Positions 1 to 5,831 of a DNA stretch of 9,995 nt are shown here, one piece after another; positions within the stretch are counted from its first letter, which is position 1; each line of letters opens with the position of its first letter. Source of the stretch: an uncultured Chitinophagaceae bacterium. Lineage in GTDB: Bacteria > Bacteroidota > Bacteroidia > Chitinophagales > Chitinophagaceae. Under the pieces are notes generated by a model. It made no database searches, was not told the origin of the DNA, and was given only the letters and a program-made list of their open reading frames with translations. Location: the NCBI GenBank assembly GCA_946885665.1, contig CAMPGT010000145.1, positions 1 through 9,995 of the forward strand, read 5' to 3'. The position numbers and the translations under genes were made by a program.

Positions 1-16
1 CATAAAATTAAATTGA

Positions 17-418
17 ATGTTGAAAGATGAATTGGATTTTGCAGTGCATCTGTCCTTTAATGGAAATTGCCAACAGGCTTTCAACTATTACAAAACATGT
101 TTTGGCGGGGAGTTGACGGTGCAAACGCTGGCAGACACGCCCCACAGCATCGGGATGAACGAAGAAATGCGAAATGCCGTTGTGTGGGCCACGTTGAAAA
201 ATGAATATTTCAAACTGGTGGGGACGGATTTAACGGATGAAGGCAGCATTGTTTCAGGTAATAACGTAAGTATATTGATCGAATGTTCCTCTATTGCTGA
301 GCGAACCAAATTGATCAATAAGCTCATCTGCAGGCACTTCTGTCCGGCCGAAAATACCAACCCGTTGATTAACATCGTTGACAAGTATCATGTCAGTTGG
401 ATATTAAGCGTTTATTAA
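17..418 (+). CDS. PhnB-like VOC superfamily protein
   Basis: A 133-residue soluble protein of the PhnB / 3-demethylubiquinone-methyltransferase-like branch of the vicinal oxygen chelate fold. The opening (about residues 11-33, with HLSFNGNCQQAF then YYKTCFGGEL) is the typical first beta strand and helix of this branch, and the end (VDKYHVSWILSVY) matches its usual 'DK-G-V-W' finish. The second half is somewhat shorter than usual, and the Trp-Gly stretch normally found before the last strand is not evident. ATG 17 is chosen because a TGA lies immediately before it in frame (14-16), so no upstream start is possible. Members are mostly of unknown function; the fold also occurs in glyoxalases and antibiotic-resistance proteins. 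It converges with the VOC gene on the opposite strand, 37 bp away, and no clear terminator hairpin was seen between them. Fold assignment is fairly sure; substrate unknown. Confidence 0.85.
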   Translation: MLKDELDFAVHLSFNGNCQQAFNYYKTCFGGELTVQTLADTPHSIGMNEEMRNAVVWATLKNEYFKLVGTDLTDEGSIVSGNNVSILIECSSIAERTKLINKLICRHFCPAENTNPLINIVDKYHVSWILSVY

Positions 419-455
419 TGAAGTGGTGCGGACGCCGTGATGGTGAATATACTCT

Positions 456-878
456 TTAGAGATTCAGGTTCTCATTCTCATCCAGTTCCCAGAAAGGGTT
501 GTGGGCAACTTCAATCAGGTAGCCATCCGGGTCTTTGAAGTATCCGCTGTAGCCGCCCCAATAAACCTTCTGCGCATGTTTTACAATGGTGGCGCCGAGC
601 GCGCGGACCTGGTCCAGCACGTCATCCACTTCTTTTTCAGATTTGGCGTTGTAACTAAGTGTCATTCCCGAAAAGGCAGACGGCTGGTATTCCAGTGTCG
701 TGTCATTGATAAGTTCCTGTCGCGGGCAAAGCGCCAGCGTGATTCCTCCCAACGGAAACAGCGCCAGATCATCCATGCTCTTCTCTGATTTTTTCCATCC
801 GAGCCCTCTTTCGTAGAAGTCGAGCGATTTTTTGACGTCGGCAACGCCGAACGAAATCAGGTTTAGTTTCTGTCTCAT
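456..878 (-). CDS. VOC family (glyoxalase/bleomycin-resistance-like) protein
   Basis: A 140-residue cytoplasmic protein made of two VOC beta-alpha-beta-beta-beta modules. The first opens with NLISFGVADVKKSLDFYERG (residues 6-25), a characteristic 'strand, then helix with SLDFYxxGLGW' pattern. The second ends with GYFKDPDGYLIEVAHNPFW (about residues 112-130), the signature of glyoxalase-type enzymes, in which the Glu of 'IEVA' is normally a metal ligand. The usual first-strand His ligand is not obvious (the strand reads LISFGV), so metal binding or activity may differ from glyoxalase I. The start is the ATG at 878; a short palindrome at 881-894 lies just upstream. It belongs to a different VOC branch from the protein at 17-418, so the two are probably not a recent duplication. 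Specific substrate not predictable. Confidence 0.88.
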   Translation of the reverse strand: MRQKLNLISFGVADVKKSLDFYERGLGWKKSEKSMDDLALFPLGGITLALCPRQELINDTTLEYQPSAFSGMTLSYNAKSEKEVDDVLDQVRALGATIVKHAQKVYWGGYSGYFKDPDGYLIEVAHNPFWELDENENLNL

Positions 879-880
879 GA

Positions 881-894
881 GTCATTTTGATGAC
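881..894. repeat. Short palindrome (GTCAT-tttg-ATGAC)
   Basis: A 5-bp perfect inverted repeat with a 4-base spacer, starting 2 bp upstream of the minus-strand VOC start codon, in the 79-bp divergent interval between that gene and the lipoprotein gene. It could be an operator half-site pair or an mRNA 5' hairpin, but a repeat this short can arise by chance. Confidence 0.25.
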
Positions 895-957
895 AATATA
901 CAGGGTGTTTCGATATAGAAGAGCACTCTCATTATGAATTCCTTAAACCTGTATCAA

Positions 958-1337
958 ATGAAAAAGGGAACATTCACCATTGTATTGACCGCCTTCATTG
1001 CATTAGCAAGTTGTAAAAAAGATGCTGTCGAAGTGAGACAAGACCCACCGCCTCCACCCGATACTGAGCAGCACGATATCAAAGTAGTTGATCAAACCGT
1101 TCAAATATTTATGACTACGGGTAAATCATACGTCGATTTTATTAAAGAAGATTTGATGAAACCGCTGGGCGCCACGCAAACTGATAATGGGATGTGTGCG
1201 GTGTTGCTGCTCAATTCAAGGGTAGATCCTCTGCGGGAGATACGCAATTTGTGCAGGAAATGCAGCATGTACTTTTAGACATGGTCAAGAACCCGACACA
1301 CCCGTGGCAGGATATCGACCAGTTTGAAGAGGAATAA
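958..1337 (+). pseudogene. Small lipoprotein gene with an internal frameshift
   Basis: The first frame (ATG at 958; an ATG at 934 would add eight N-terminal residues) encodes a clear lipoprotein signal: MKKGTFTIVLTAFIALASC with the lipobox Ala-Leu-Ala-Ser-Cys, Cys at residue 19, followed by KKD and a PPPPP linker. This frame stops at 1276-1278 after an unnatural tail rich in Leu, Arg and Cys. A second frame, open from 1188 and ending at TAA 1335-1337, reads like real protein: QFKGRSSAGDTQFVQEM, then HVLLDMVKNPTHPWQDIDQF and EEE. The switch falls between about 1188 and 1210. The span from 958 to 1337 is one base short of a multiple of three, as expected from a single-base deletion (or sequencing error). 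The intact precursor would have about 126 residues. No domain recognised. A surface or periplasmic location is inferred from the lipobox alone. Confidence 0.7.
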
Positions 1338-1341
1338 ATTC

Positions 1342-1388
1342 ATGTGCGTATTTCGCTAACAAAGCGATATTTTTATTGCAACGCACAT
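1342..1388. promoter_or_regulatory. Nested inverted repeat upstream of xth
   Basis: An 8-bp perfect outer stem (ATGTGCGT at 1342-1349 and ACGCACAT at 1381-1388) encloses a 5-bp inner stem (TCGCT at 1353-1357, AGCGA at 1363-1367) that is followed by TATTTTTATT. The inner hairpin plus T-rich tail could act as a weak intrinsic terminator for the lipoprotein gene, which ends at 1337. The outer palindrome ends 4 bp before the xth ATG, so it could also be an operator or an mRNA structure masking the start region. Function is inferred; the pairing itself is seen directly. Confidence 0.45.
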
Positions 1389-1392
1389 CATT

Positions 1393-2163
1393 ATGAAAAT
1401 CGCTACCTACAACGTCAATGGAGTGAACGGAAGATTGCCCGTTCTGTTGCGCTGGCTCGAAGAATCAAAGCCAGACATTGTGTGCCTGCAGGAATTGAAA
1501 GCGCCGCAGGAAAAATTTCCCGAGGCCGCCATCAGAGAAGCTGGTTACCAATTCATCTGGCACGGACAAAAAAGCTGGAACGGCGTCGCGATATTATCGC
1601 GCGGCGAAGAACCGAAAGAAATAAGACGCGTGCTGCCAGGTGACCCTGAGGATTTGCACAGCCGTTACATAGAAGCCTGGGTGAATGGTATTCTGATAGG
1701 GTGCCTTTACCTCCCGAATGGCAACCCCGCACCGGGGCCGAAGTTCGATTATAAGCTGCACTGGTTTCAGCGGCTCACCACTCATGCCGCGGAGCTCCTT
1801 GCGAGCGGAAGCCCCGTGATTTTAACGGGCGACTTCAACGTGATGCCTACCGAGCTCGATGTGTACAAACCTGAACGATGGGTGGACGATGCCCTCTTCC
1901 GGCCCGAAACGCGCCTTGCGTTCAAGACGCTTGTTGAACAGGGTTGGACGGATGCGCTTCGCAAATTGTATCCCAACGAGAAGATCTATACTTTCTGGGA
2001 TTACTTCCGCAATGCTTATGGGAGAGATGCCGGATTGCGCATTGATCATTTTTTGTTGAGTCCGCAGGTGAGCACCAGGCTGAAGGCCGCGGGCGTTAAC
2101 AGGGAAGTGAGAGGGTGGGAGAAGACGAGTGACCATGCACCGGTTTGGATTGAGATTGATTAA
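1393..2163 (+). CDS. xth: Exodeoxyribonuclease III (AP endonuclease, Xth family)
   Basis: A 256-residue cytoplasmic DNA repair enzyme that cleaves DNA at abasic sites and removes nucleotides 3' to 5', acting in base excision repair. The full set of endonuclease/exonuclease/phosphatase-fold motifs is visible: ATYNVNG near the start (Asn 7), LQELK with the metal-binding Glu 34, LYLPNG with Tyr 106, TGDFNV with Asp 147 and Asn 149, RIDHFL with Asp 218, and the C-terminal SDHAP with the catalytic Asp 247/His 248 pair. Length matches the ExoIII family and nothing essential is missing. The ATG at 1393 directly begins the first strand (MKIATYN), so the start is secure. It is preceded by the nested palindrome at 1342-1388, and the end is followed by T/G-rich noncoding DNA. 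It appears to be transcribed alone. Confidence 0.96.
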   Translation: MKIATYNVNGVNGRLPVLLRWLEESKPDIVCLQELKAPQEKFPEAAIREAGYQFIWHGQKSWNGVAILSRGEEPKEIRRVLPGDPEDLHSRYIEAWVNGILIGCLYLPNGNPAPGPKFDYKLHWFQRLTTHAAELLASGSPVILTGDFNVMPTELDVYKPERWVDDALFRPETRLAFKTLVEQGWTDALRKLYPNEKIYTFWDYFRNAYGRDAGLRIDHFLLSPQVSTRLKAAGVNREVRGWEKTSDHAPVWIEID

Positions 2164-2258
2164 AAGTTAAACTTCGGTTGTTGACTTGTTTGGGGGGGGT
2201 GTTTTTATTTGGGGTAGTCTTTATAAGGTGGTAGTTTTTGTTATTTGTTTGTTTGTTG
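2164..2258 (+). other. T/G-rich noncoding stretch after xth
   Basis: About 95 bp with strong strand asymmetry: the plus strand is almost all T and G. It includes a run of eight G (2192-2199), a GGGG (2211-2214), several T5 runs, and tandem GTTT units around 2247-2256. No gene was seen in it. It connects the xth stop codon to the GC-rich hairpin cluster. Confidence 0.7.
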
Positions 2259-2329
2259 GTCCACCCCCGGCGCTTCGCGCCACCCCCGCCAGCGGGGGAT
2301 ACGTTTTGCCTGTCCCCCTCTGGAGGGGG
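2259..2329 (+). repeat. Three-hairpin GC-rich intergenic repeat, copy A
   Basis: A 71-bp block with three short, strong inverted repeats in order: a GGCGC/GCGCC-type hairpin (about 2269-2281), a CCCCCGC-CA-GCGGGGG hairpin (about 2283-2298), and a CCCCCTC-TG-GAGGGGG hairpin (2314-2329). Each of the last two has a 7-bp stem and a 2-base loop. The same block, in the same order, occurs as a reverse complement at 5028-5099. The two differ at one base in the first half and in a 15/16-base AT-richer spacer before the last hairpin. It begins 96 bp after the xth stop. Its structure is REP-like: palindromic, intergenic, multi-copy. Likely roles are transcript 3'-end stabilisation or termination, or a passive mobile repeat; none can be proven from sequence. 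Confidence 0.85.
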
Positions 2330-2338
2330 ATGACTTAA

Positions 2339-2371
2339 CCCGTCTCCCCACTCCCTTTTCCCGTCTCCCCA
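2339..2371 (+). repeat. 12-bp direct repeat CCCGTCTCCCCA, two units
   Basis: Two perfect 12-base units at 2339-2350 and 2360-2371, period 21, lie between hairpin copy A and the stop codon of the small membrane protein (TAA on the minus strand at 2373-2375). The GTCTCCC core also occurs on the minus strand just beyond copy B (around 4995-5002), so this pyrimidine-rich segment may be part of the same larger repeat element. Confidence 0.6.
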
Positions 2372-2372
2372 T

Positions 2373-2627
2373 TTACCGACCAACGCGTGCGGAATCCTGT
2401 TGATACCATCCGCAATTGCCCCGGCCATCGTGATGCTGCCCGTGCCAACCGCGCGATCTGAAGAAGAACGCGTTGGAGGCAATGAACAGAACGATCACGA
2501 GGATTGTCGCGATCCTGGTGATCGTTCGCAACGTGGGCCGCGCAGAGAAATTACCAAATACGTAACCGATGATGAATACCATGCTGGCTACAAAAAGAAT
2601 CCTTAATAAAACGAATCCGAAAAACAT
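2373..2627 (-). CDS. Small two-helix membrane protein of unknown function
   Basis: An 84-residue hypothetical protein with two strongly hydrophobic segments, about residues 4-25 and 35-56, separated by a short polar linker (NFSARPTLR). A polar tail follows, with His, Gly and Trp (GWHGQHHDGRGNCGW). The ATG at 2627 starts right at the first helix. It lies 47 bp downstream of the TonB-dependent receptor on the same strand, so co-transcription is plausible. Its stop codon abuts the direct-repeat block at 2339-2371. The last 27 residues are less certain: another frame over the same bases also reads plausibly (GSITMAGAIADGINRIPHAL), so an indel near the C-terminus cannot be excluded. I do not recognise a named family. 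Inner-membrane location is inferred. Confidence 0.65.
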   Translation of the reverse strand: MFFGFVLLRILFVASMVFIIGYVFGNFSARPTLRTITRIATILVIVLFIASNAFFFRSRGWHGQHHDGRGNCGWYQQDSARVGR

Positions 2628-2674
2628 AGCTTTAAATTTTGATGGTTATAAAATATTATTCTAATTTTTTGATT

Positions 2675-4900
2675 CTATAAATTGTTATCCAGGAAATCGT
2701 CTCGACGGTCGATGCCGAACGACATGAATATGCCGAAATAGTAACTGCGTGTGGCCGGCAACGTTATAGGCGCTTTGTTTACCCCGTTGAAGCTGTAATT
2801 ATATCCGAACACCGATCTCGATCCGAGCACATTGTTAATTCCCAGTCCCAGCCCTGCAAACGCAGGTTGCTTCCACCTGTTAAACATTTTGAACAGGTAG
2901 GCAAAACTCAGGTTCATCTGGTGGTACATATTCGTTTTGCCGTTGTTGAACACATAGGGTTTACCGGTTTCATCGGTTTGAAAATTATAATAGGGACGTC
3001 CAGTGGCCACCGCATAGGAAAGGTTGACATTGAAGTTGAGATCCTGGAAATATCTTTTGATGGCGACGGATGCCGTGTGCGGAGTGGCATATTCCGGCTG
3101 CAGGGCATATGGGTAATTGTTATGCCTGCGTTTGGTGTCGAGATAGGTGTAGGTGATCCAGTAATCGAAATCTTTGAACGTTTTTTTATCCCGGAAAAAT
3201 ACTTCCACACCTTTTGCGTAGCCATCTCCTGCATTACTTGTGGATGGATATGTTGTTACCAGGCCGTGATATTTTTTGTAATATGCTTCTATTCGCAGCA
3301 GCCTGTTGTTTGCCTTCTTCTGGTAATTGATGATGTAATGGGTGGCCCTCAGGTAGTCAAGGTCACTTTTTTGCACGAGATAGTCGAGGTCGGGTTTTTG
3401 GTAGAAGATGCCATAGGCCATATTTATTTGTCCGCCGCCGGCAAACCTGTAGGCCAGGCTAACCCGCGGCGCCACATTTATTTCGTTCAGCAGTGAAGAA
3501 TTTTCTGCCCGGAGGCCGATTTTTGCCGCAATGTTCTTGCTGAAATAAACATCTGTTTCAACGAACGCAGCGGTCAGATGGTCGTTTAATTGCCGGGCCG
3601 TGTCGTTGGAAAGATACCTGTCGCTCGTGTAGAAGTCTTCGGCTCCAAAGCGCAGCGCCTGGTTGTGTCCGAGCTTCCTCGTGAGTACGGCGCGGGCCTG
3701 CACAAAGTCGGACGAGATATCTTTGTTCCTGTTTTTGAAATCGTATGGGTAGTAAGGAATGTGCGCCGGCTTTTGCGTACTGTCTTCAAGCCCGTTTATA
3801 ATTTTTTGAGAGCTGTAATTATAAGCTACTGCGGCGTCGATCTTCCATTTCGGCGAAAGCGATTCTTTATACGACAGGTTTGCATATACGTTTGATCCCT
3901 TATTTTCAAACGAAGAAAATAAGCTGAGCGAGTCGAGATCAGGGTTTCGGAAACCGGTATGGTTGTACCCGTAATTCGTGTAGAATTTCAGCATGCCGGT
4001 GTTGCTTGTTTTGATGCGGAAATTGGCGTCGGCTGATATGTACAGCGGCGACCTGAAGAAATCCTGTTTTTGTTTGACGATGTTATTGTAGAGCGAGTTG
4101 TTGCCGTACTGTGCGTTAACTCCATAGCTGCTTCTTTTGTTCTTGCTCAACTGCTGAAAGCCCGCACCTACGCTGGACGGAAACACATGCAGCGACGCTT
4201 CGGACTGTTGGGGAAGGTCAATGGTTTCGAGTATCAGCGCGCTGCTTAACGCCTGTCCGTATAATGCTGAGTAGCCGCCGGTATTGAAGAGCACTCCTTT
4301 GAATAAAAACGGATTAAGTCGCGCAGGTTGAACAATTCCGGGTACCGATGGGTAATTTGGATTTTTCAGCAGTGCGCCGTCAACAAATTGTTTTGTTTCT
4401 GCACCAGTGCCACCTCTTACAAATAATCCTTCCCTTTCTCCCACCTGTTGCGAGCCGGGCAGTGACCGCAGCGACATGGCAATGTCGCCACCGTTTCCTG
4501 CTACCGTCATGGCGTCCATCGGCGTGAGCGAAGCACCTTTTGCGCGGTCGCTGGCTTCGAAGCTGCCTGCACCTACCACTACCACATCTTGTAACTGGCT
4601 CGCTTCATCCAGCAGCACTATATTGAGTGTAATTGGTGTGTCTGCAAGTTGAACGGGAATTTCTTTCAATCCGTATCCGATGGAGGATACTTCAAGGACC
4701 CTCTTACCGGTTAATGACGTGGTGATGGAGTAAACCCCTGCTGTGTCTGCGTTCACGCCACGCCCCGAACCTTTAATGCGTACGCTTGCGGAAGGAACCG
4801 GTGCGCCTTCGGCGTTCGTTATTTTACCGGATACGACGGATTGTGCATTTGCCGCTGCTGCGGTGGCTATGAGCAGGAAAGTAAAGATTGACCGTTTCAT
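2675..4900 (-). CDS. TonB-dependent outer-membrane receptor
   Basis: A 741-residue outer-membrane transporter driven by TonB/ExbBD. Residues 1-20 form a signal peptide (MKRSIFTFLL, ending ANAQ). Residues about 22-98 are the carboxypeptidase-D-like beta-sandwich common in Bacteroidota receptors (SGKITNAEGAPVPSASVRIKG, then VSSIGY). Residues about 113-227 are the plug (SLRSLPGSQQVGEREGLFVRGG, then GGYSALYGQALSSALILETID). The rest is a beta-barrel with alternating aromatic strands. A longer start at 4942 exists, but the ATG at 4900 puts the signal peptide at the N-terminus and is preferred. No SusD partner lies downstream, which argues against a glycan-uptake locus; the substrate is unknown. After the last barrel strand (YYFGIFMSFGI) a charged tail DRRDDFLDNNL follows, which is unusual because the terminal aromatic strand normally ends the protein. 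It lies on the same strand downstream of the kinase/LytTR pair. Confidence 0.94.
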   Translation of the reverse strand: MKRSIFTFLLIATAAAANAQSVVSGKITNAEGAPVPSASVRIKGSGRGVNADTAGVYSITTSLTGKRVLEVSSIGYGLKEIPVQLADTPITLNIVLLDEASQLQDVVVVGAGSFEASDRAKGASLTPMDAMTVAGNGGDIAMSLRSLPGSQQVGEREGLFVRGGTGAETKQFVDGALLKNPNYPSVPGIVQPARLNPFLFKGVLFNTGGYSALYGQALSSALILETIDLPQQSEASLHVFPSSVGAGFQQLSKNKRSSYGVNAQYGNNSLYNNIVKQKQDFFRSPLYISADANFRIKTSNTGMLKFYTNYGYNHTGFRNPDLDSLSLFSSFENKGSNVYANLSYKESLSPKWKIDAAVAYNYSSQKIINGLEDSTQKPAHIPYYPYDFKNRNKDISSDFVQARAVLTRKLGHNQALRFGAEDFYTSDRYLSNDTARQLNDHLTAAFVETDVYFSKNIAAKIGLRAENSSLLNEINVAPRVSLAYRFAGGGQINMAYGIFYQKPDLDYLVQKSDLDYLRATHYIINYQKKANNRLLRIEAYYKKYHGLVTTYPSTSNAGDGYAKGVEVFFRDKKTFKDFDYWITYTYLDTKRRHNNYPYALQPEYATPHTASVAIKRYFQDLNFNVNLSYAVATGRPYYNFQTDETGKPYVFNNGKTNMYHQMNLSFAYLFKMFNRWKQPAFAGLGLGINNVLGSRSVFGYNYSFNGVNKAPITLPATRSYYFGIFMSFGIDRRDDFLDNNL

Positions 4901-4924
4901 TGCTGATGGTTTTTGTTTGTGCAA

Positions 4925-4932
4925 CAAAGCTA
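4925..4932 (-). promoter_or_regulatory. Putative Bacteroidota -7 promoter element for the receptor
   Basis: On the minus strand the bases read TAGCTTTG, an exact match to the TAnnTTTG -7 consensus described for Bacteroides and Flavobacterium, 24 bp upstream of the preferred receptor ATG at 4900. No convincing TTG or TTTG -33 box was found at the expected 17-21-base spacing, so the call rests on one element only. If real, the receptor has its own promoter between hairpin copy B and the gene. Confidence 0.45.
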
Positions 4933-5011
4933 CTTTCGGCAATTGCGGGTATTAGTGTAGAATAGATGTGTGGGGGAAATGTGGCGACGAAGGCGGGAGA
5001 CGTCCTCCCCC

Positions 5012-5026
5012 GGTCCCTTCGGGACC
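5012..5026. repeat. GGTCCC-TTC-GGGACC hairpin beside copy B
   Basis: A perfect 6-bp stem with a 3-base loop, directly next to hairpin copy B on its receptor-proximal side. It has no counterpart beside copy A, where ATGACTTAACC follows instead. It may be an insertion or a variant module of the repeat family, or extra terminator structure. Confidence 0.6.
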
Positions 5027-5027
5027 A

Positions 5028-5099
5028 CCCCCTCCAGAGGGGGAAAGTAAAAAAGGTTTCCCCCGCTGGCGGGGGTGGCGCGCAGCGCCGGGGGTGGAC
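5028..5099 (-). repeat. Three-hairpin GC-rich intergenic repeat, copy B
   Basis: This is the reverse-oriented partner of copy A. It has a CCCCCTC-CA-GAGGGGG hairpin at 5028-5043, a CCCCCGC-TG-GCGGGGG hairpin at 5060-5075, and a GGCGC-gca-GCGCC hairpin at 5077-5089, then GGGGGTGGAC. Read on the minus strand it begins 24 bp after the LytTR regulator stop and lies in the 223-bp interval before the receptor ATG. The strong stems suggest a transcript end or processing site separating the regulator from the receptor, but no clean U-tract follows on the minus strand, so a classical intrinsic terminator is not established. Confidence 0.85.
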
Positions 5100-5123
5100 A
5101 AAAAGCAAAAGCATTTTCAATTT

Positions 5124-5831
5124 TCAACTCTTCAAAGAAAGCATTTGCTCGACGGCGGGCTTATAAAAATCACTCAAAGGCAACTCGGTATTGCCGATAC
5201 AGATCAGGTCGCGCTTGATAGCGGTAACCTTATCTGCCGAAACAATGTATGACTTATGTATCCGCACAAAACGGTAACCCGAAAGTTTTTCTTCTATATT
5301 CTTCAAACTCATTTTCGTGATCACCGGCCTGTTTGAACTCGAGAGGTAAATTTTGGCATAATCCTTCATGCCCTCGATGTACAAAATCTCCTCGACAGTA
5401 ATCTTAACCTGGTTATACTCGACATAAACAAAAAAATACCCGGGCTTATCATCCTTTACAGGAGTTTTTTGCTGAAGGCTAAACCGTTCGTACGCCTTGT
5501 TGCACGCTTTCATGAAGCGCTCGAACGAAACAGGCTTCAGAAGATAATCAACCGCATTCAGCTCAAATCCTTCGACCGCATGTTCCGAATAAGCGGTAAC
5601 GAAAATAATCATCGGAGGCTGCTGCAACGTTTTGATGAATTGCAATCCATTCAGCCCTGGCATTTGAATATCCAGGAAAATGAGATCGACAGGCTCCCTG
5701 TGCAGCACCTCTGCGGCCTCGAGTGCATTCCTGCATCGCGAAACAAGTTGCAGGAAGGGCACCTTCTGAATATTGTCAACCAAAAGGTCGAGCACATATT
5801 TTTCATCGTCTACCGCAATGCACTTCATCAT
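5124..5831 (-). CDS. LytTR-family response regulator
   Basis: A 235-residue cytoplasmic transcription factor. Residues 1-120 form a receiver domain with the acidic pocket (Asp 8, Asp 9), the phospho-acceptor Asp 54 in FLDIQMPG, the switch Thr 79 in VTAYS, and Lys 99 in LLKPV. Residues about 135-233 form the LytTR DNA-binding domain (VEEILYIEGMKDYAKIYL, then FVRIHKSYIVS). Its start overlaps the upstream kinase stop: the bases read ATGATGA, so either the first ATG (4-bp overlap) or the second (1-bp overlap) is used, and translational coupling is expected. The kinase next to it is almost certainly its phosphodonor. LytTR proteins bind imperfect direct repeats upstream of targets; the receptor gene downstream and the catabolic genes upstream are the obvious candidates, but no binding repeat was identified with confidence. 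Confidence 0.95.
   Translation of the reverse strand: MMKCIAVDDEKYVLDLLVDNIQKVPFLQLVSRCRNALEAAEVLHREPVDLIFLDIQMPGLNGLQFIKTLQQPPMIIFVTAYSEHAVEGFELNAVDYLLKPVSFERFMKACNKAYERFSLQQKTPVKDDKPGYFFVYVEYNQVKITVEEILYIEGMKDYAKIYLSSSNRPVITKMSLKNIEEKLSGYRFVRIHKSYIVSADKVTAIKRDLICIGNTELPLSDFYKPAVEQMLSLKS

Noticed and set aside
1188..1278. Programmed ribosomal frameshift in the lipoprotein gene
   Set aside because: No slippery heptamer of the X-XXY-YYZ type and no strong downstream structure was seen at the frame change; mutation or sequence error is simpler.
2192..2214. Possible G-quadruplex
   Set aside because: Only two long G runs (G8 and G4) lie close together. A four-tract intramolecular quadruplex would need the G8 run to supply several tracts, which is weak support.
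2096..2482. 128-codon minus-strand frame overlapping the xth end, copy A and the small membrane protein
   Set aside because: It reads through the repeat and the T/G tract and is antisense to the end of xth. Only its first part (GSITMAGAIADGINRIPHAL) looks protein-like, and that is mentioned as a doubt about the C-terminus of the 84-residue protein.
2867..3496. 209-codon open frame antisense to the receptor gene
   Set aside because: Its codons mirror the receptor's reading frame, it has no recognisable domain, and the sense-strand protein is unambiguous.
2259..5099. CRISPR array or composite transposon
   Set aside because: There are only two copies, inverted and 2.7 kb apart, with no regular spacers, no transposase and no evident target-site duplication.
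4824..5252. Several overlapping open frames of 65-98 codons across 4824-5252 on both strands
   Set aside because: They run through the GC-rich hairpin repeat, encode Pro/Gly/Arg-rich low-complexity peptides, and overlap the real receptor and regulator genes. Equivalent frames arise from copy A.
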